Source of the DNA: Enoplosus armatus
Taxonomy: Eukaryota > Chordata > Actinopteri > Centrarchiformes > Enoplosidae
Direction of reading: 5' to 3'
DNA: 64,000 nucleotides
NCBI RefSeq assembly: GCF_043641665.1
Contig: NC_092188.1
Span: 13,909,704-13,973,703 of the forward strand
Position 1 is the first letter of the stretch. Each line of letters begins with the position of its first letter. The notes under the pieces were generated by a model. That model worked only from the letters and a program-made list of their open reading frames with translations. It did not search any database and was not told the origin of the DNA. A program made the position numbers and the translations under genes. Shown in pieces: positions 49,801 to 61,900 of this stretch.

Positions 49801-52800
49801 GTATCTACATTGCAAAAAAAACGGACTATATATTTAAAAGGCCATATTGAAGAAATATTCATTATATGATAAGATGCCACTCAACCATACTTGCTAAAGT
49901 TAAATCACAAACTGACAGTGAGGCTAGGATGGTGATGCGACTGTTTGCATCTCCAAATTCAAAACTCACCCAAGCATTGCCTTTTTCCCCTCTGAAGATA
50001 GCAATATTGTCTTTAGCCACTTTGATATGAATAGCTTTAAGAGAGGAAGCCTCATTGGGGGTCCTGTCCTTCTGTACCGCGACCCAAAACGCATTATTCT
50101 CACTGGTATCATTCAATATATGCATCAGAGTGTAGGTACAGTTTCCTTGGAATTCAAACACCTTCCCGTCAAAAGTGTAGAAGTGGGCGCCTCCCAAGAC
50201 CCAACATTGGGTTTGCCAAGGTTGGCTCTGGACATCACAAGTCTCTCCATTATCACAGATTTTATCATCATTATCATCTAAAAAAATACATGGATAAGGT
50301 ATCAGATTAAGTTAGGTAGAAGACACAACCAGCTAGAGATACCTACAGACAATCACTCCTCATAAAAAAAACAACTGCTATAAATAAATGATTTATGAAG
50401 TAAATGATTAAAGTTCTTAGTTTTGAGTGCAAGTGCAAATATTCTGTAGCCAAATTGCCTTATTTTGATATGACCAAATGTAAATAAACATTAAATTATT
50501 TGTGACATCCTATTTAAATTTCATGTCATCAGCTTCCATAATGACAAGTAAAATTATAAAGTGGTGAATTTTTGCTTATGATTGACAAGCAGTGCAATCA
50601 TGCTCAAGCCCCCAGGCAGACAGGAGATGTTTAAGTACATAATGGACTATTCAAAGGGGCGAAGGTTTAACTTAATTTCAGGTAAAATGACAGGAAACTG
50701 AAAAACAAAAAGGTGTTGGTGTTTCTTTTCTCAGTCAGGGCTGTTTTGCAATCTCATACATACCACAAAGTGAAAAATAAAATTTGATAACGTAAGACTG
50801 GTCAGTGTTGCATGGTGCAGCTGAGTGAACAACAGTTAGCCTGTGAGGAAATGTTACCCAACCCAGCAGAACCAGCTGGGCCTACCTTTCCTTGCACAAC
50901 CCCAGGTATTGTTGTTAAGGGTGCAGCTCTCTCCCTCGGGGCAGGAGGCTGGCTGACAGCACATGGTGGCAGTGGCAGAGCAGTTACACCGCTCAGAGCA
51001 TCCCTCAGCCCACGATATCGCCCCAATCTACAGAGAACAGTGAGTCACTGTTGGTGTGCGTTACCCAACTGTTCTTAACACCAAGAAAACAAACAACCCA
51101 AGAAAACACAATGGCCTAGGATTTTGTGATTTGTCATGCAACAAATACAGGTGAGGCATAGGTTCGCTCCTCCATGACACTGAGTCATGTTATTAACAGG
51201 AATAACTAGTGCATGTCACTTGTTTAGCTCAACTGTGGCAACATGTTTATAACTGAATCTGCAGTGGGGTCACATGTAAATGTGTCATAAAACACACACA
51301 CCCTCAGTGAACCAATAGGTATATCAGAGGTCAAACAAAGCTGCAATTTTCAGGTCAGATCACATGCTAATTATGTAGTTTCACTGGATTAAGAAAAATC
51401 ATGCATTAATTGCTGTGATAAAGGGAAAACATATATACACACTAGTTGGTATAAGTTAAATAATGTGTAGCTACTCGCCTCATAGTAGTGCCCATGGTAG
51501 AAGCAACCACATTTCTCAGCTTTGACACAGCCATTTCCACTCTGCATGTATCCAGTGTTACATTGACATCCCTCATAACAGGCCCACGGGCAGGGGATAT
51601 CGGATAAAATACCACAGGACTCGGGGCACGCACTGACACATATATTGTAGTGAGAGTTTTCAGGGCATGAGAGTACTGTGGGAGGAAAAAAAAAAGGGGG
51701 GTTCACCCAATGTGCCGTCCAACTAGCCTGACATCAATCTGACAACTTCACTGTATAGAGCTTGCCAGAGTTCTAAGAGTACTGCAAATGTATGTGTGCA
51801 GATCTGTATGATTTACATGCACTGTCACACCATAAAAGACGAATGAAACAACATGTTGTTCCAGGTGGTGAAAGTGACCAAGAAGAGAGTCAAGATTAAT
51901 AATACTCACAGCACCTCTCACCCCTCCATGGTCTGACCTTAGCTCCTGACTCCTGGCATGCGAAAGTGTACTCCCTCAAACTACTGCAAAACAATTCTTC
52001 ATTCCCATTAGACGTACACAAATCATTTGCACAGTTCTGAAAGAAAGGCTCTGGGTCCACAATGGAGTGGCATCCACTAAATGATCCTGCAGGAGCAAGC
52101 AGCACGCCACAGAGGTTATCAGATGCAAATTCAGCTGCCATGGTAATGTTGCACGCTGAACAGAGATCACATTCTTCAGAGCAGTTTATTCCAGGTGGTG
52201 AAAGTGACCAGGAAGATGCAAACATGGAAAAGTCACTTGCCAGGCTGACATTTGGGCCCTGTTTGTCATCTGTATCAACAGCACTGATGTTTCCACACAA
52301 GCCACACATTTTTCTATGGGAGGCGGGAATCTCTATTTGTATCAGATTAGGCCCTCCATAAGTGACAACAACCTCATTTTCTACAACAACACGAGTCAGC
52401 AAGCCAGAATGCAGTATTGCTATGTGATCCAGCTGGACAGGAAGACCCCTCAAAACACCATCAATCTGGAAAATTAAAAATGTTTAATTACAATCAAAGC
52501 ACACTAAACAGTTTTAGTTTATTTGTAAATGTGCAACTGCTTACCTTTACTTCTCCCAAATGCTCCATCTCCAATGACATGTTCACTCCATGGATCCCGA
52601 GGTGCAGCTGTCCTTGCTGGATTATAACAGTAGTGTCAAACTCTTCCCAGTCACAAACCTGGGATAGAACATAACGGCAACTTCCCATATTAAAGTCAAA
52701 GCTATGTCCATCATAGCTCCTGAGGTGTCTGCCACTCGTGACTGTGCATTTTACAGGTTGGGATGCTAAGCACGCCCTGTGGCCATCTTGGATGGCACAT

Positions 52801-55800
52801 TTTGTTCCATTAGGACATGTGTGGTTGGTGCATTGCACATTGTTGTGGCCCACACAGACACAGTGCAGCTGACAGTGCTCATTAGGGTAGAAGTTCTCAT
52901 GGATTTCATGGTAAACACCATTGTGAATGCAGCCACACTCAGGGTTTGGTACACATTCTCCACCACTGTGGAAAAACTCAGGTTTGCAGAAACATCCCTC
53001 TTTGCATTTCACTAGTAGAGGACTTTGGTTTTCTCCACAGTCAGACATGTGACTGGAGCAGAGGCGGTATTCACTATTGGGTGGGCAGTAGAGATCTAAG
53101 GAGGAGAGAGAAAAAAACAATTTCATTCAAAATATTCCTATTCTGTACACATTTAAAACAGAAAAATAATGAAATGTCACTATGGTTACTTACTGCAAAA
53201 GTTGGAAGCTCTCCATTCATCCACAATAGCTGCCATTTCTTGACATACAGCAACATAGCCGGACAGAATCTGACACAGGGAAGTCTGGTTACTATAACAG
53301 AGGTCATGAACACAGTTATCATAGAAATTTTGTGGATCAATGGTTTTGTGACAGCTCTGGAAGGCTCCCTCTGTATCTAGTAACCGTCCACAGAAATCTT
53401 TTCCCTGATAAAGAGCCATATCTTCTGAAGTGCATGCCAAGGTGTTGATAGGCACATCTACACATTCATGTTCACTGCTGGTTTGCCAGTGTCTAATGGC
53501 CTGAGAGATATCAGATTCGTCGTCAGGCATCAGATCATCTTCCGGATCAGCATTGAAGTTCCCACACAGGCCACAGAGATTACCAGAGAACATCTTTGGC
53601 ATTTGAACAGTCAGGACATCAGAGCGGTGCGTCACAACAACACCAAAATCAGTCTCTATACACTTTGAGAGTCCAGTCATGTAGAGCTTTACTTTGCCTT
53701 GGCTCAACACAGATGGAAGACGCAGTAGCAGACCATTTACCTGAAAAAAGTGGAGTGATGTTAACACTGCAAGTGGAGAAAACATTATTGTCTAGGTACT
53801 GTGGCAAATAATGAACCTACCATAACCCTGTTACCCCAATCATTTGACATCTCAATGGAATAACCAGAAACCACCATTTTAACATGCCGAAAGGAAGCAT
53901 TTGTAGCATCCCTCATCTGATTCTGGACCTCCACGCTGAAGTCTTCCATGTCCCCCCAGGTGGGACAGTGAGAAGTGAGTAGGTAAGTACAGTTGCCATA
54001 GACATCAAAGTTACGCCCATCAAAGGTGGTATAATGAGGATCTCCTTTGGCTATGCACACCCCAGCCCCATCCATGTGACAGCCCAGAACTCCATTCAGA
54101 ACCTTGCACACCTCACCATCCCGGCAATGAGACCAAGCACACATAACCGTTTTTGAATTTGGCTGGCAGACACACTTCTTCCGGCACTGTTTGTCGATCC
54201 AGAAGTTCTCCTTCGGGAGATAGTAGGAACCTTGGTGAAAACAACCACACTTGCTATGTGGTACACACTTCCCACCACTCAGCAGATACCCCCTGTTGCA
54301 TTGGCATGATTCCACACAGGGCAGGGTGCAATTACGATGGGCCTCTGGGTTACTGCAGGTAGCAGGGCAGGCAGAACCACAGATCTCATAGTGGCTGTTC
54401 ATAGGACATGCCATAGCTGTGAAAGGAACAACATACTCTTAGCATATTTTTTTTTCCAAACCATGTTGGAAAAAACAAAACAACAACTTACGGCACTTGG
54501 CACTGGTTCTCCAGTTATAGACTCTGGTCCCAAGCCTCTGGCAGATGTTGGCATAGGCAGTCAAGATCTTGCACATAGAAGAGGCAGCTTCATTGACACA
54601 CAGATTGTTCACACAACTACGAACAAATGGCTCAGGATCAATATACAAGTGACATTCTGCAAAAGGTCCACCACTCCTCTGCAGTAGAGTGCACCCAACC
54701 CAGAAGGAGTTGCCTGGAAAAGATTTGGTTTGGCTTTTAGTGCACACTGGACATGAGACACCACCACCGCAACCCTGAATACAGGAGCCTGCATCACTAT
54801 TCACCACCCATGGGAGGGTAAAATCCACAGTCTGGGTCTCATTCGTGCCATTAGAGGCAATGGCACCATCTGAGGAGCTGTGATTAGCATTTCCGCACAA
54901 ACCGCACAAGACTCCATACAGCTCTGGGGCAACTTCAACCTGGAGATGGTCCTTCCAGTCATAGTGCATAGCCAGGCCGATGGGAGTGTCTAAGACAATG
55001 CCAATGCCACTTTGGTAACAGTTCAGGGACCCATTTCCCAGGATGAGGGGCAGGTTCCTCTTCTGTCCATTAATCTATGAGTTTAGATGCAAGAACACAC
55101 AATGTACATGAACATTTCATAGCTACAAAAAAGTGCATGTTTAATTTCAGTAAGTTCAGTACACTCACCCTAACATGGTTTTTGTCTCCTTTAACTATGG
55201 AGATATTAAACCCCTGCATGCTTATCATCACTGTGTGGATGGTGGAGACTGTAGCGCTGTTCAAATATGCTCTTGCTATATTAATCTGTAGTGGAACAGA
55301 AGAATTTAAGCCTGGACAGGTAGTCTGAACTAAAGTATAGTTACAGTTTCCCTGTAGGACAAAATCTCTTCCATCAAATGTGCGGTAGTAAGAGTCACCC
55401 CATGCAGAGCATATTTTAGTTTTCAAAGAACAGAGTGGCTTCCCATCTTTGATAGAGCACTTCTGTTTGTGACCACAATGCAACTCTTCACAAGAAGCTG
55501 CAGCTGAAATAAAAAGAAAAAAATAAATTACATCTACATGTAAGTGTTATAAAGATTAACAGTCACCAGATGCTCAACATGCAAAGTCATTCAAAAAGCC
55601 TCAATACATACTTTTCTCACACATTGCTGGATACAGTTGTCTGTTCATGGTACTAAGATAGTGTCCCACATCTGTGTCTGTATGAAGAGTACTGGGCTCT
55701 GCATTGTCAGGCAGCTGAGCAAAGTTGGGCTTCTGTCCTCCTGTGCGAGTACCATTACCTTGCTGCTCGCTCATATCACCCGAATCAAATATTGGTACAG

Positions 55801-58237
55801 TCTGACAGATATCATCAACAGATGGCAGTACCGTTAGAGTTGAAGGACTCTGCGCATTGTCATGTTTGAAGTAAACAAGTTGAAGAGGACTTTCACAAGT
55901 GATGTGGATTTTATCTGAAGTCACAACTGGGATGACCGTCATAACGCCACCAATGAGAGATACATTCTTTTGCCCGGTGCTGGTGGTGACGTCAAGGCCA
56001 GAGTTGATCGTAGCCATTGCCAACAGGAAACTGGAACTCATTCCTATGTTTACCAAGGGAGGGACAACGTAATCAAAACTCCAGTGAGAGACTGGTTTCA
56101 GTTCAGAAAATCCATACGAACAATCCCCAGGTGTGCGTTTGGAGCAGGTAAAACCAACCACGACACCCACAGCTTCTTGGGAGTTTAACTCTGAGCCAGA
56201 GAGGCTGGAGTTGCTCTGGAGGTAAACACTCTGCAGGGCCCCTATTTGCACCTTAAGGACACTCCCCCTGGGGTACATATTGCCTTCAAAGAGCACCTCC
56301 CCTGAGAGGAAGACGTCCACTGATGTCTCATGGTCTGAGCTTGTGATCACCATCTGGCTGACAGTAGTCTGGTTAGGGAAATGAGGAGTAATGGGATAGT
56401 AGTGGGTGCCCCAGGAGGACACATCATGAAGGAGGCTGTGGTCACAACCACTGTGGGTACAGAATGAGGCAAGGACTGTGACAGGCCATATAGAGTTCAC
56501 ACTGAGGAGATAGGAGGAGCGATCACTGTCCATTCCCACAGACATTGGCAGGTGAACTGTCTTTGACTGGCTAGCAGAGAGAAAGATCCGTTGCATGAAG
56601 CTACTTTGCAGAACTGTCACAGTGACTGAGGTCCACACATCAGTGGCTGTGATAGTTAATTGATGGCTAACATTTGCTGTTGGGTCATTATGAGGGGGAA
56701 ACATAATCAGAAACGTCCTACCAGGTCTGGCCTCAGACAGGCCTGCAGAGGAGAATAGAAAATTGAGTTACACTTATTATAAAACATTTCAATATGCTCA
56801 ACTGCAGAAAATAGAGTGAATAACATGATTTACATATAAACAGACTACTCTGACTGCAGTTGAGGATTGACAGTAAACAACACACTTCCACTGAAGTGAT
56901 TTGATCTATTCACTGTGGGCATTGAGCAAGTTTCCCAGTGTGCACAGCAAGTCTACTTGTGTAACAGAGATATGACTGGTGGTGTCAGATTTCAACAAGC
57001 TCAGCAGCCAATGAAGGACATAGTTCCTAGTTCCTGACGAGTACACCTGTGTTAAACGTGCACCCTCACTCTGGCAGTTTCCATGATAACAAGGATCTTG
57101 GCGTGGGAGCAACAACATACCAGCAGTGTATCGAAACAACTCTAAAAAACAGCTCATTTAAATGTAAGTCCACCTTTCAGACAATTTTCTAAATGAGTAT
57201 ATTCTAATGGATACTTGCACAAAACTACTGTATTATTTCCTACATGATGATTATATTTTAGTACAAGCTTATATTTTATGGTTTACAGTTGTGGAATGTA
57301 ACTAAGTACATTTACTCAAGTACTACACTTAAATACAATTGAGGTTTTTCCATTTTATGCTACTTTATACTCCACTACAATTCAGAAGGAAATATTGTAC
57401 TTTATACTCCATTCAATTTATTTGATAACTTTAGTTACTTTGCATATTCAGATAACAAATACCACATAGTCAACTAATAAATTAAGATGCATTATTATAG
57501 ATTACTGTAAGATAACCAGTTATCAGCCCCACCTTTGCCAGCTGCAGCGTTAAGAGATGCTTACACATAATGCATTAATAATTATAATCTGATAATATTA
57601 CATTATTCTGAAATGGACCATTCTGCATAATGAGTACTTTTACAAGTTCACTTTTGATGCCTATACTTTTGTACTTTCACTAATTTTAAATGCAGGACCT
57701 TTACTTATAAACAGTCATTTTTAACTGTGGTATTGCTACTTTCACTTAAGTAAAAGATCTGAGCACTTCTTCCACCTCATAGTCATTTAACTTTAAAATT
57801 TTTTTTACGCCTTCTGAAATCACATCCCAGAGAAGTCACCAATTACTGACCATAATTCCCTTTAACAGTGCAGATTAGTGTGTTTTGTTGTTCCATGGGC
57901 TGGGACATGGCCACACCCCATTCATCACTCAAAACTAGACAAATAGAACTTCTCAAGGTAGACAGAAGAACTGTTGAGACTTGAGTGTTGCAGGTGAAAG
58001 AGGACTAATGCTAATGCAAGCATGCTGCAAATATTGAAAGTGGGGGTGGATGTAAAAATGGACATAGCAGAGTGAAGAAAGGACTAACATGCTGAAAAAC
58101 TGGTATAGTTATATATTGTGCACATAACCTCTCAATCTAGTTTAATTACAGCCCAACACCTACAAACAATTAGTCTATAAACCATACCACTTACCAAGTC
58201 CCAAGAGGCACACCTGGAGCAGCAGTGCAAACTGCAT
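39668..58237 (-). CDS. IgG Fc-binding protein-like mucus glycoprotein 2 (diverged FCGBP-like, ten VWD domains)
   Basis: Twenty-eight coding exons on the minus strand join in phase to about 4,078 residues. Exon 58195-58237 encodes a signal peptide (MQFALLLQVCLLGLG) and exon 55612-56742 the IgGFc_binding domain. Ten VWD units follow, listed separately. Intron positions and phases match those of FCGBP-like gene 1, so the two arose by tandem duplication. This copy has diverged: only D2 keeps GDPHY, and several CGLCG motifs are altered (HGICG, FGLCG, SGLCG). The frame is intact throughout, with splice sites conserved, so it is not a pseudogene by inspection. The likely role is again a secreted mucus or epithelial glycoprotein, with most domains unable to self-cleave. 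N-glycosylation sequons are frequent. Some teleost annotations would call this IgGFc-binding protein-like or zonadhesin-like. A duplicate with its own signal peptide and promoter makes one fused gene unlikely. Confidence 0.9.
40913..42088 (-). other. FCGBP-like 2: D9 unit
   Basis: Exons 41538-42088 (TIL; FAGFGYITFDG) and 40913-41465 (SGLCGNFNGD, C8). The 72-nt intron between them has no stop in frame, so retention would keep the protein open. Confidence 0.85.
42817..44068 (-). other. FCGBP-like 2: D8 unit
   Basis: Exons 43476-44068 (TIL; CTIVTGLHFTTFDG) and 42817-43384 (SGLCGNANTDPDDD, C8). A 728-bp intron without features of interest separates it from D9. Confidence 0.86.
44162..45790 (-). 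other. FCGBP-like 2: D7 unit
   Basis: Four exons: 45591-45790 (TIL, weak donor AAG|GTTGGA), 45266-45401, 44823-45154 (CWAWGGQHYHTFDG) and 44162-44741 (FGLCGNFNSDPQDE). The end of the C8 domain has lost the usual Trp-Arg and Cys pattern. Confidence 0.8.
45876..47147 (-). other. FCGBP-like 2: D6 unit
   Basis: Exons 46576-47147 (TIL with several expected cysteines missing; HCSVDGSQYTTFDG) and 45876-46443 (CGLCGNYND, C8). Confidence 0.83.
47584..48876 (-). other. FCGBP-like 2: D5 unit
   Basis: Exons 48293-48876 (TIL; TCMYTGHHIVTFDQ in place of GDPHY) and 47584-48151 (CGLCGNFNSDPADD, C8). Confidence 0.87.
49146..51675 (-). other. FCGBP-like 2: D4 unit
   Basis: Four exons: 51479-51675 (TIL, ending at a GC donor, GAG|GCGAGT), 50886-51027 (142-nt Cys-rich linker), 49970-50277 (CWVLGGAHFYTFDG) and 49146-49722 (HGICGNNNG, weak C8). 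Confidence 0.83.
51910..53095 (-). other. FCGBP-like 2: D3 unit
   Basis: Exons 52545-53095 (TIL; VWD half with TVTSGRHLRSYDG, no GDPHY) and 51910-52465 (CGLCGNISA, C8). Confidence 0.87.
53194..54416 (-). other. FCGBP-like 2: D2 unit
   Basis: Exons 53821-54416 (TIL, CIAKGDPHYTTFDG) and 53194-53740 (CGLCGNFNADPEDD, C8). This is the only unit of the gene with an intact GDPHY. Confidence 0.9.
54492..55503 (-). other. FCGBP-like 2: D1 unit
   Basis: Exons 55169-55503 (CSAWGDSYYRTFDG, so GDPHY has become GDSYY) and 54492-55074 (CGLCGNANH, C8). Confidence 0.87.
55612..58237 (-). other. FCGBP-like 2: signal peptide and IgGFc_binding domain
   Basis: Exons 58195-58237 and 55612-56742 (1,131 nt) with a 1.45-kb intron holding an interspersed repeat. 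Family blocks include FLIMFPPHNDP, SSWGTHYYPITPH, LLQS-type hydrophobic segments and CSYGFSELKPVSHW. The domain is shorter than in gene 1 and has a Ser/Thr-rich end. Confidence 0.85.
57288..57778 (+). repeat. teleost interspersed repeat (non-autonomous, ~490 bp)
   Basis: It begins near 'taactaagtacatttactca' and ends 'gatctgagcacttcttccac'. From memory this is one of the most abundant short repeats in fish genomes. It lies in intron 1 of FCGBP-like gene 2. A shorter copy is at 1340-1423. Confidence 0.75.
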
Positions 58238-58298
58238 TACTGCACCAAAACAAGAAGAACTGGAACAACTATATTGATTAGGTTTTCCCTTCAACTGA

Positions 58299-58318
58299 TA
58301 TTTTTAGGCTATTTGCAT
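58299..58318 (-). promoter_or_regulatory. octamer plus TATA-like promoter of FCGBP-like gene 2
   Basis: The minus strand has an exact ATGCAAAT octamer (58311-58318) followed after 4 bp by TAAAAATA (58299-58306). The start codon is about 60 bp downstream. The arrangement recalls octamer-TATA promoters bound by POU2F factors. Function is inferred from motif and spacing only. Confidence 0.45.
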
Positions 58319-58859
58319 GCCTGGGAAAACACCAAACATCGAAACTCAGCGACGAGCTATAGCAACACACTGCCAGAAACAAGGGAAATGTGGTGAAGAC
58401 AGCCAATTACCACACCTGTGCTTGATAAGGCACGAGTCTGTCAATCAGAACTGTGGACGTCATCATTTGTCGATTTATTAGGCTGCAGCTGCCAGGTGGT
58501 CTGCATTATCATTACCTACATAACTTCCAGCGACACTGGCCTTGAAATGTGTTATTAAAATGGCCAAGTACCTTTTTTTGCAACTATTAAAAAATAAAAA
58601 TAAAAAAAATAAAAAAGTCACCAATGATGACACAATTTTCCGCATTTACCACTGCTTTGCATAAGAGTTACTCATGCCCTCTCATCTAAACAGTATTATA
58701 ACTTCGTCATTCTCAGGAAACTGTCAAGACAGCATTTCTGAAAAGACCCACGGAGGTATTTTCCGCAGTTAAAAGCTCGACTGAGAAGCAAGGGGCAGTT
58801 CAGTGCAAAATGAGGTGGCTGTGAATCCCCTTGTAGGTGAGAATAAAGTTGCTCTGAAT

Positions 58860-58950
58860 TTGGCCCACACACAGCAGCAGACAGATTTTCCTGTTAACAC
58901 GTCGGCTGGCGCTGCGGCTCCTCTACTTGGCGTAACGTTACAGCTGCGGT
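58860..58950 (+). promoter_or_regulatory. probable promoter and untranslated first exon of the right-edge gene
   Basis: A local CpG-rich stretch (several CG in 'cgtcggctggcgctgcgg') ends in GCTGCG|GTGAGT, a strong plus-strand donor at 58951. It would join the acceptor at 63075 just before the first coding exon. It is divergent from FCGBP-like gene 2, about 600 bp away. Confidence 0.45.
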
Positions 58951-61900
58951 GAGTGAGTCAAGTTTCTGGGCAGAGACGAAGAGACAGAGACACACAAGAA
59001 TATGATTTTAAAACATTAATTTCCAAGAACGGAGTACACATTTTGCAATAGAGCTGTCTTCCTCCTGTATTGGTAGGTTGTTGGTGATTTTAAATGTTAT
59101 CAGTATTGGCTGTAGTGTAATAATACACAGCCCATATGGACATTTCTTTTTGTATGCTAATGAGCATCAGCGTGTATCCTGCAGTGCAACTTTTCTCTTA
59201 CTTTTTCCTTCATATTTTATTTTCTCAGCTTTTCTGGCTCAAGTTCACCCAAGTTCATGTGAGTTGTTTATTACCGGTATCATTCTCAGAGTGTAACTCA
59301 TGGAGAGAGATTTCGGCTCTAAACAACAGCAGTTCTGCTTGTTACACAGTAAGTCAATGTGACAATAACTTGATTTCATCCATTCAAAAAAAAAAAAAAG
59401 CAGACTTCTTCCTTAAGGAAACAGGTTACAGAAGGTGAGGGTGTAAATTGAAACAAAACTGGCTTGGTGCACTGCAGCACCCCTTATTTCACCTCCTGTG
59501 TGTGTGTATAAAATAGTCATGCCATGTGTGCTCATGACTGCCCGTTTTGACTTAAATATTAGTCTGCAAACAAATGAAGTGTTTATTCTGCTGTTGTTAA
59601 TCTTGCCCAGGGGGAGTCAGAGGTAAAGCAGGGGTACCACATCTTTGTTGAACCCTTTTACATCTTGTCTTTTTATAGTTTGTTTTTTTTAAACATAGTT
59701 TGTGTTGCCTGTTTCTTGGAGGGGTGATGAGGCTGCATTTCAGACAGATTGGACTGTGAAAACCCCCAATGTGACTGGGATAGGTCATGTGATAGTGTTG
59801 TTAACAAAACAAAGAACAACAGCTTTGTCTCCATCTGATAAAAAGTAAACCTGAGGTGTACGTGCCTGGAATCCTGTATGCCCTGAATCTGTTTGTTGCT
59901 GTTTTGGTCACGGTAGAGGTTGAAAATGTCGTCATTTTGGTGCAACCAGAATCATATCTGGACATTTGTGTGTGTGTGTGTGTGTGTGTGTATTCACAGG
60001 TTTTATAACTGTGTACACACACAATTATAGAGAGAGAGAGAGAGAGCAAGAGAGACATATACAGGATGTGTCTCCAAGACAGCTGTCATATTCACACACA
60101 CTCTCATATCCTCTTAGTTGTTTTACTGTTGGCCTTATTGGCCTGATGCTCAACAAGTCATCCATAAACCATTTGCAGTGGAAATAACTGCTCAGTTGTC
60201 AGGCTCATTGTTTATCGATGGCGGATCGCTCACTGGTTTGCGTGGCACCAACTGAGGTATTGTGAGTTTTTTGCTTTATTTTTTATTTCATCATTAGTTT
60301 CCTTGTTACTTTGCTTGCAGTCCAGTGGCATAGCTGAGTATGTTATGTTAAAGGGGAAAAAAAGAAACTTGCATCAACCTTACTTAGATAAACAGTTCCT
60401 GTAGAGATGGCAGAGTTGAGTAAACATTTCAATAAAAATATTTTCTGTCCTCACTGAACCAGAGTCAGCTACCACTTTTATAAAATTGAATGGCAATGAA
60501 TAACAAATGATCTGGGAGCTTTTTCCCTTTCTCTCTCACTCTTTTTCCTTGTTGTTGGGCTCATTCGTTTTTTGGAGTAATTCTGTTTTAGCTTTGAAAC
60601 GTCTTCGCAGTAATCAAAGTTTTTCTTTGCTATCTTCTCTGTTCTTTCTCTCAATTTTTCTGTCTTGTGTTTGTTTGCCCATGAACTCTCTAGGCCACAG
60701 TAATTCTAATATCTCTGCACGTTAGTGATCTCTATCGCTGATGTCAAAGTCGTGTCAGCGATGCACAATGGTTGAGCGGAGGGCTGTTATCGGTGCGAGC
60801 AGATAAGAAAGAGATAATCTGTGTCTCTGCGTGTAGTTCTGTTTATGTACATGCAGTAAACCTCTGTTAGTGTGTGTATTTTGTTGATATAGGTTGTACT
60901 GGGTGGGTTTGAAGGAGTGGAAAGTGTTCATCATTCAAAATGAATCCTGGTAAATAAGATTTAGGTGTACTGAGGGCTGGCCTGGACAGACAGGTATGAG
61001 GTTCAGGGTTAATCCTGTCGGTGGAAAACTGCATTGGGGAAAATGGAGCAAAAACAAAACACATTCACCCTCCAGCATCAGTACAGTATATGCCTCTCTT
61101 GGAGCACTGCACTCCAGTTTTATGATTTGTAGATTTCCACATTTACCTCTCTACCTTCTATGATCTTTGCATCTCTAGCCAGAAGGCAGCTGGCATGTCT
61201 ATTTTATAAGCAAGCCGCTGGTTATTAGATGTTGCAAATTGGGTCTGGTATTAAAGAGCAAATTCAATCGGCATTCAAATGTACAAGAATATATTACCCA
61301 ATTTGAAAAATAATACAGGCGTCAGGAGCCATTTTGATACAGAGGCAGTGGACTGGATTGATAAATATTTCCAAATTGGATCAGCTTATTATTTCACCCA
61401 AAGCAACTCTGAAAAGCAAATTGGATACAGAAGGGGATTTTATTTGCAGCTTCTTAGGTTGTTTGCGTTCGGAGATTTACTGCAGCTATTCAAGAGGCCT
61501 GAACAGCCCACAACACTCCCTCTCCAATCAGCCTCAGTTGTGTGATTAACATCTTTTTTTTCCAGTATAGTCAACCAAAATAGTTCCTAATGCTGTTCTG
61601 CTAATTTAGCATGAAGATAATCTTGTTGTGGACTGGGCTGTACTCTGTTCACGTGAGGCCCTACAGGGTGGACATTTGTCTCACATGAACGTTTCAAGAC
61701 ATCAACTACCACGGCAGCATTTATAGATGAGATTACATGAGATCAGTCTGTGGCCAGATTCCTGATGCCTAGCTCGTCCTGTCAAAAATCTCACTGAAAG
61801 AAGAACTGATGTTGACTAGTCTCCTGTCTCCATTTTTGTTACCCACGGCTCCTTTCTTTTTCACTTCCATTCACCAAATATGGTAATTGGAAGCTAGTCG

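Noticed and set aside
22283..58237. One single giant FCGBP gene across both loci
   Set aside because: Each locus has its own signal peptide, IgGFc_binding exon, promoter-like elements, terminal D domain with stop, and poly(A) signal.
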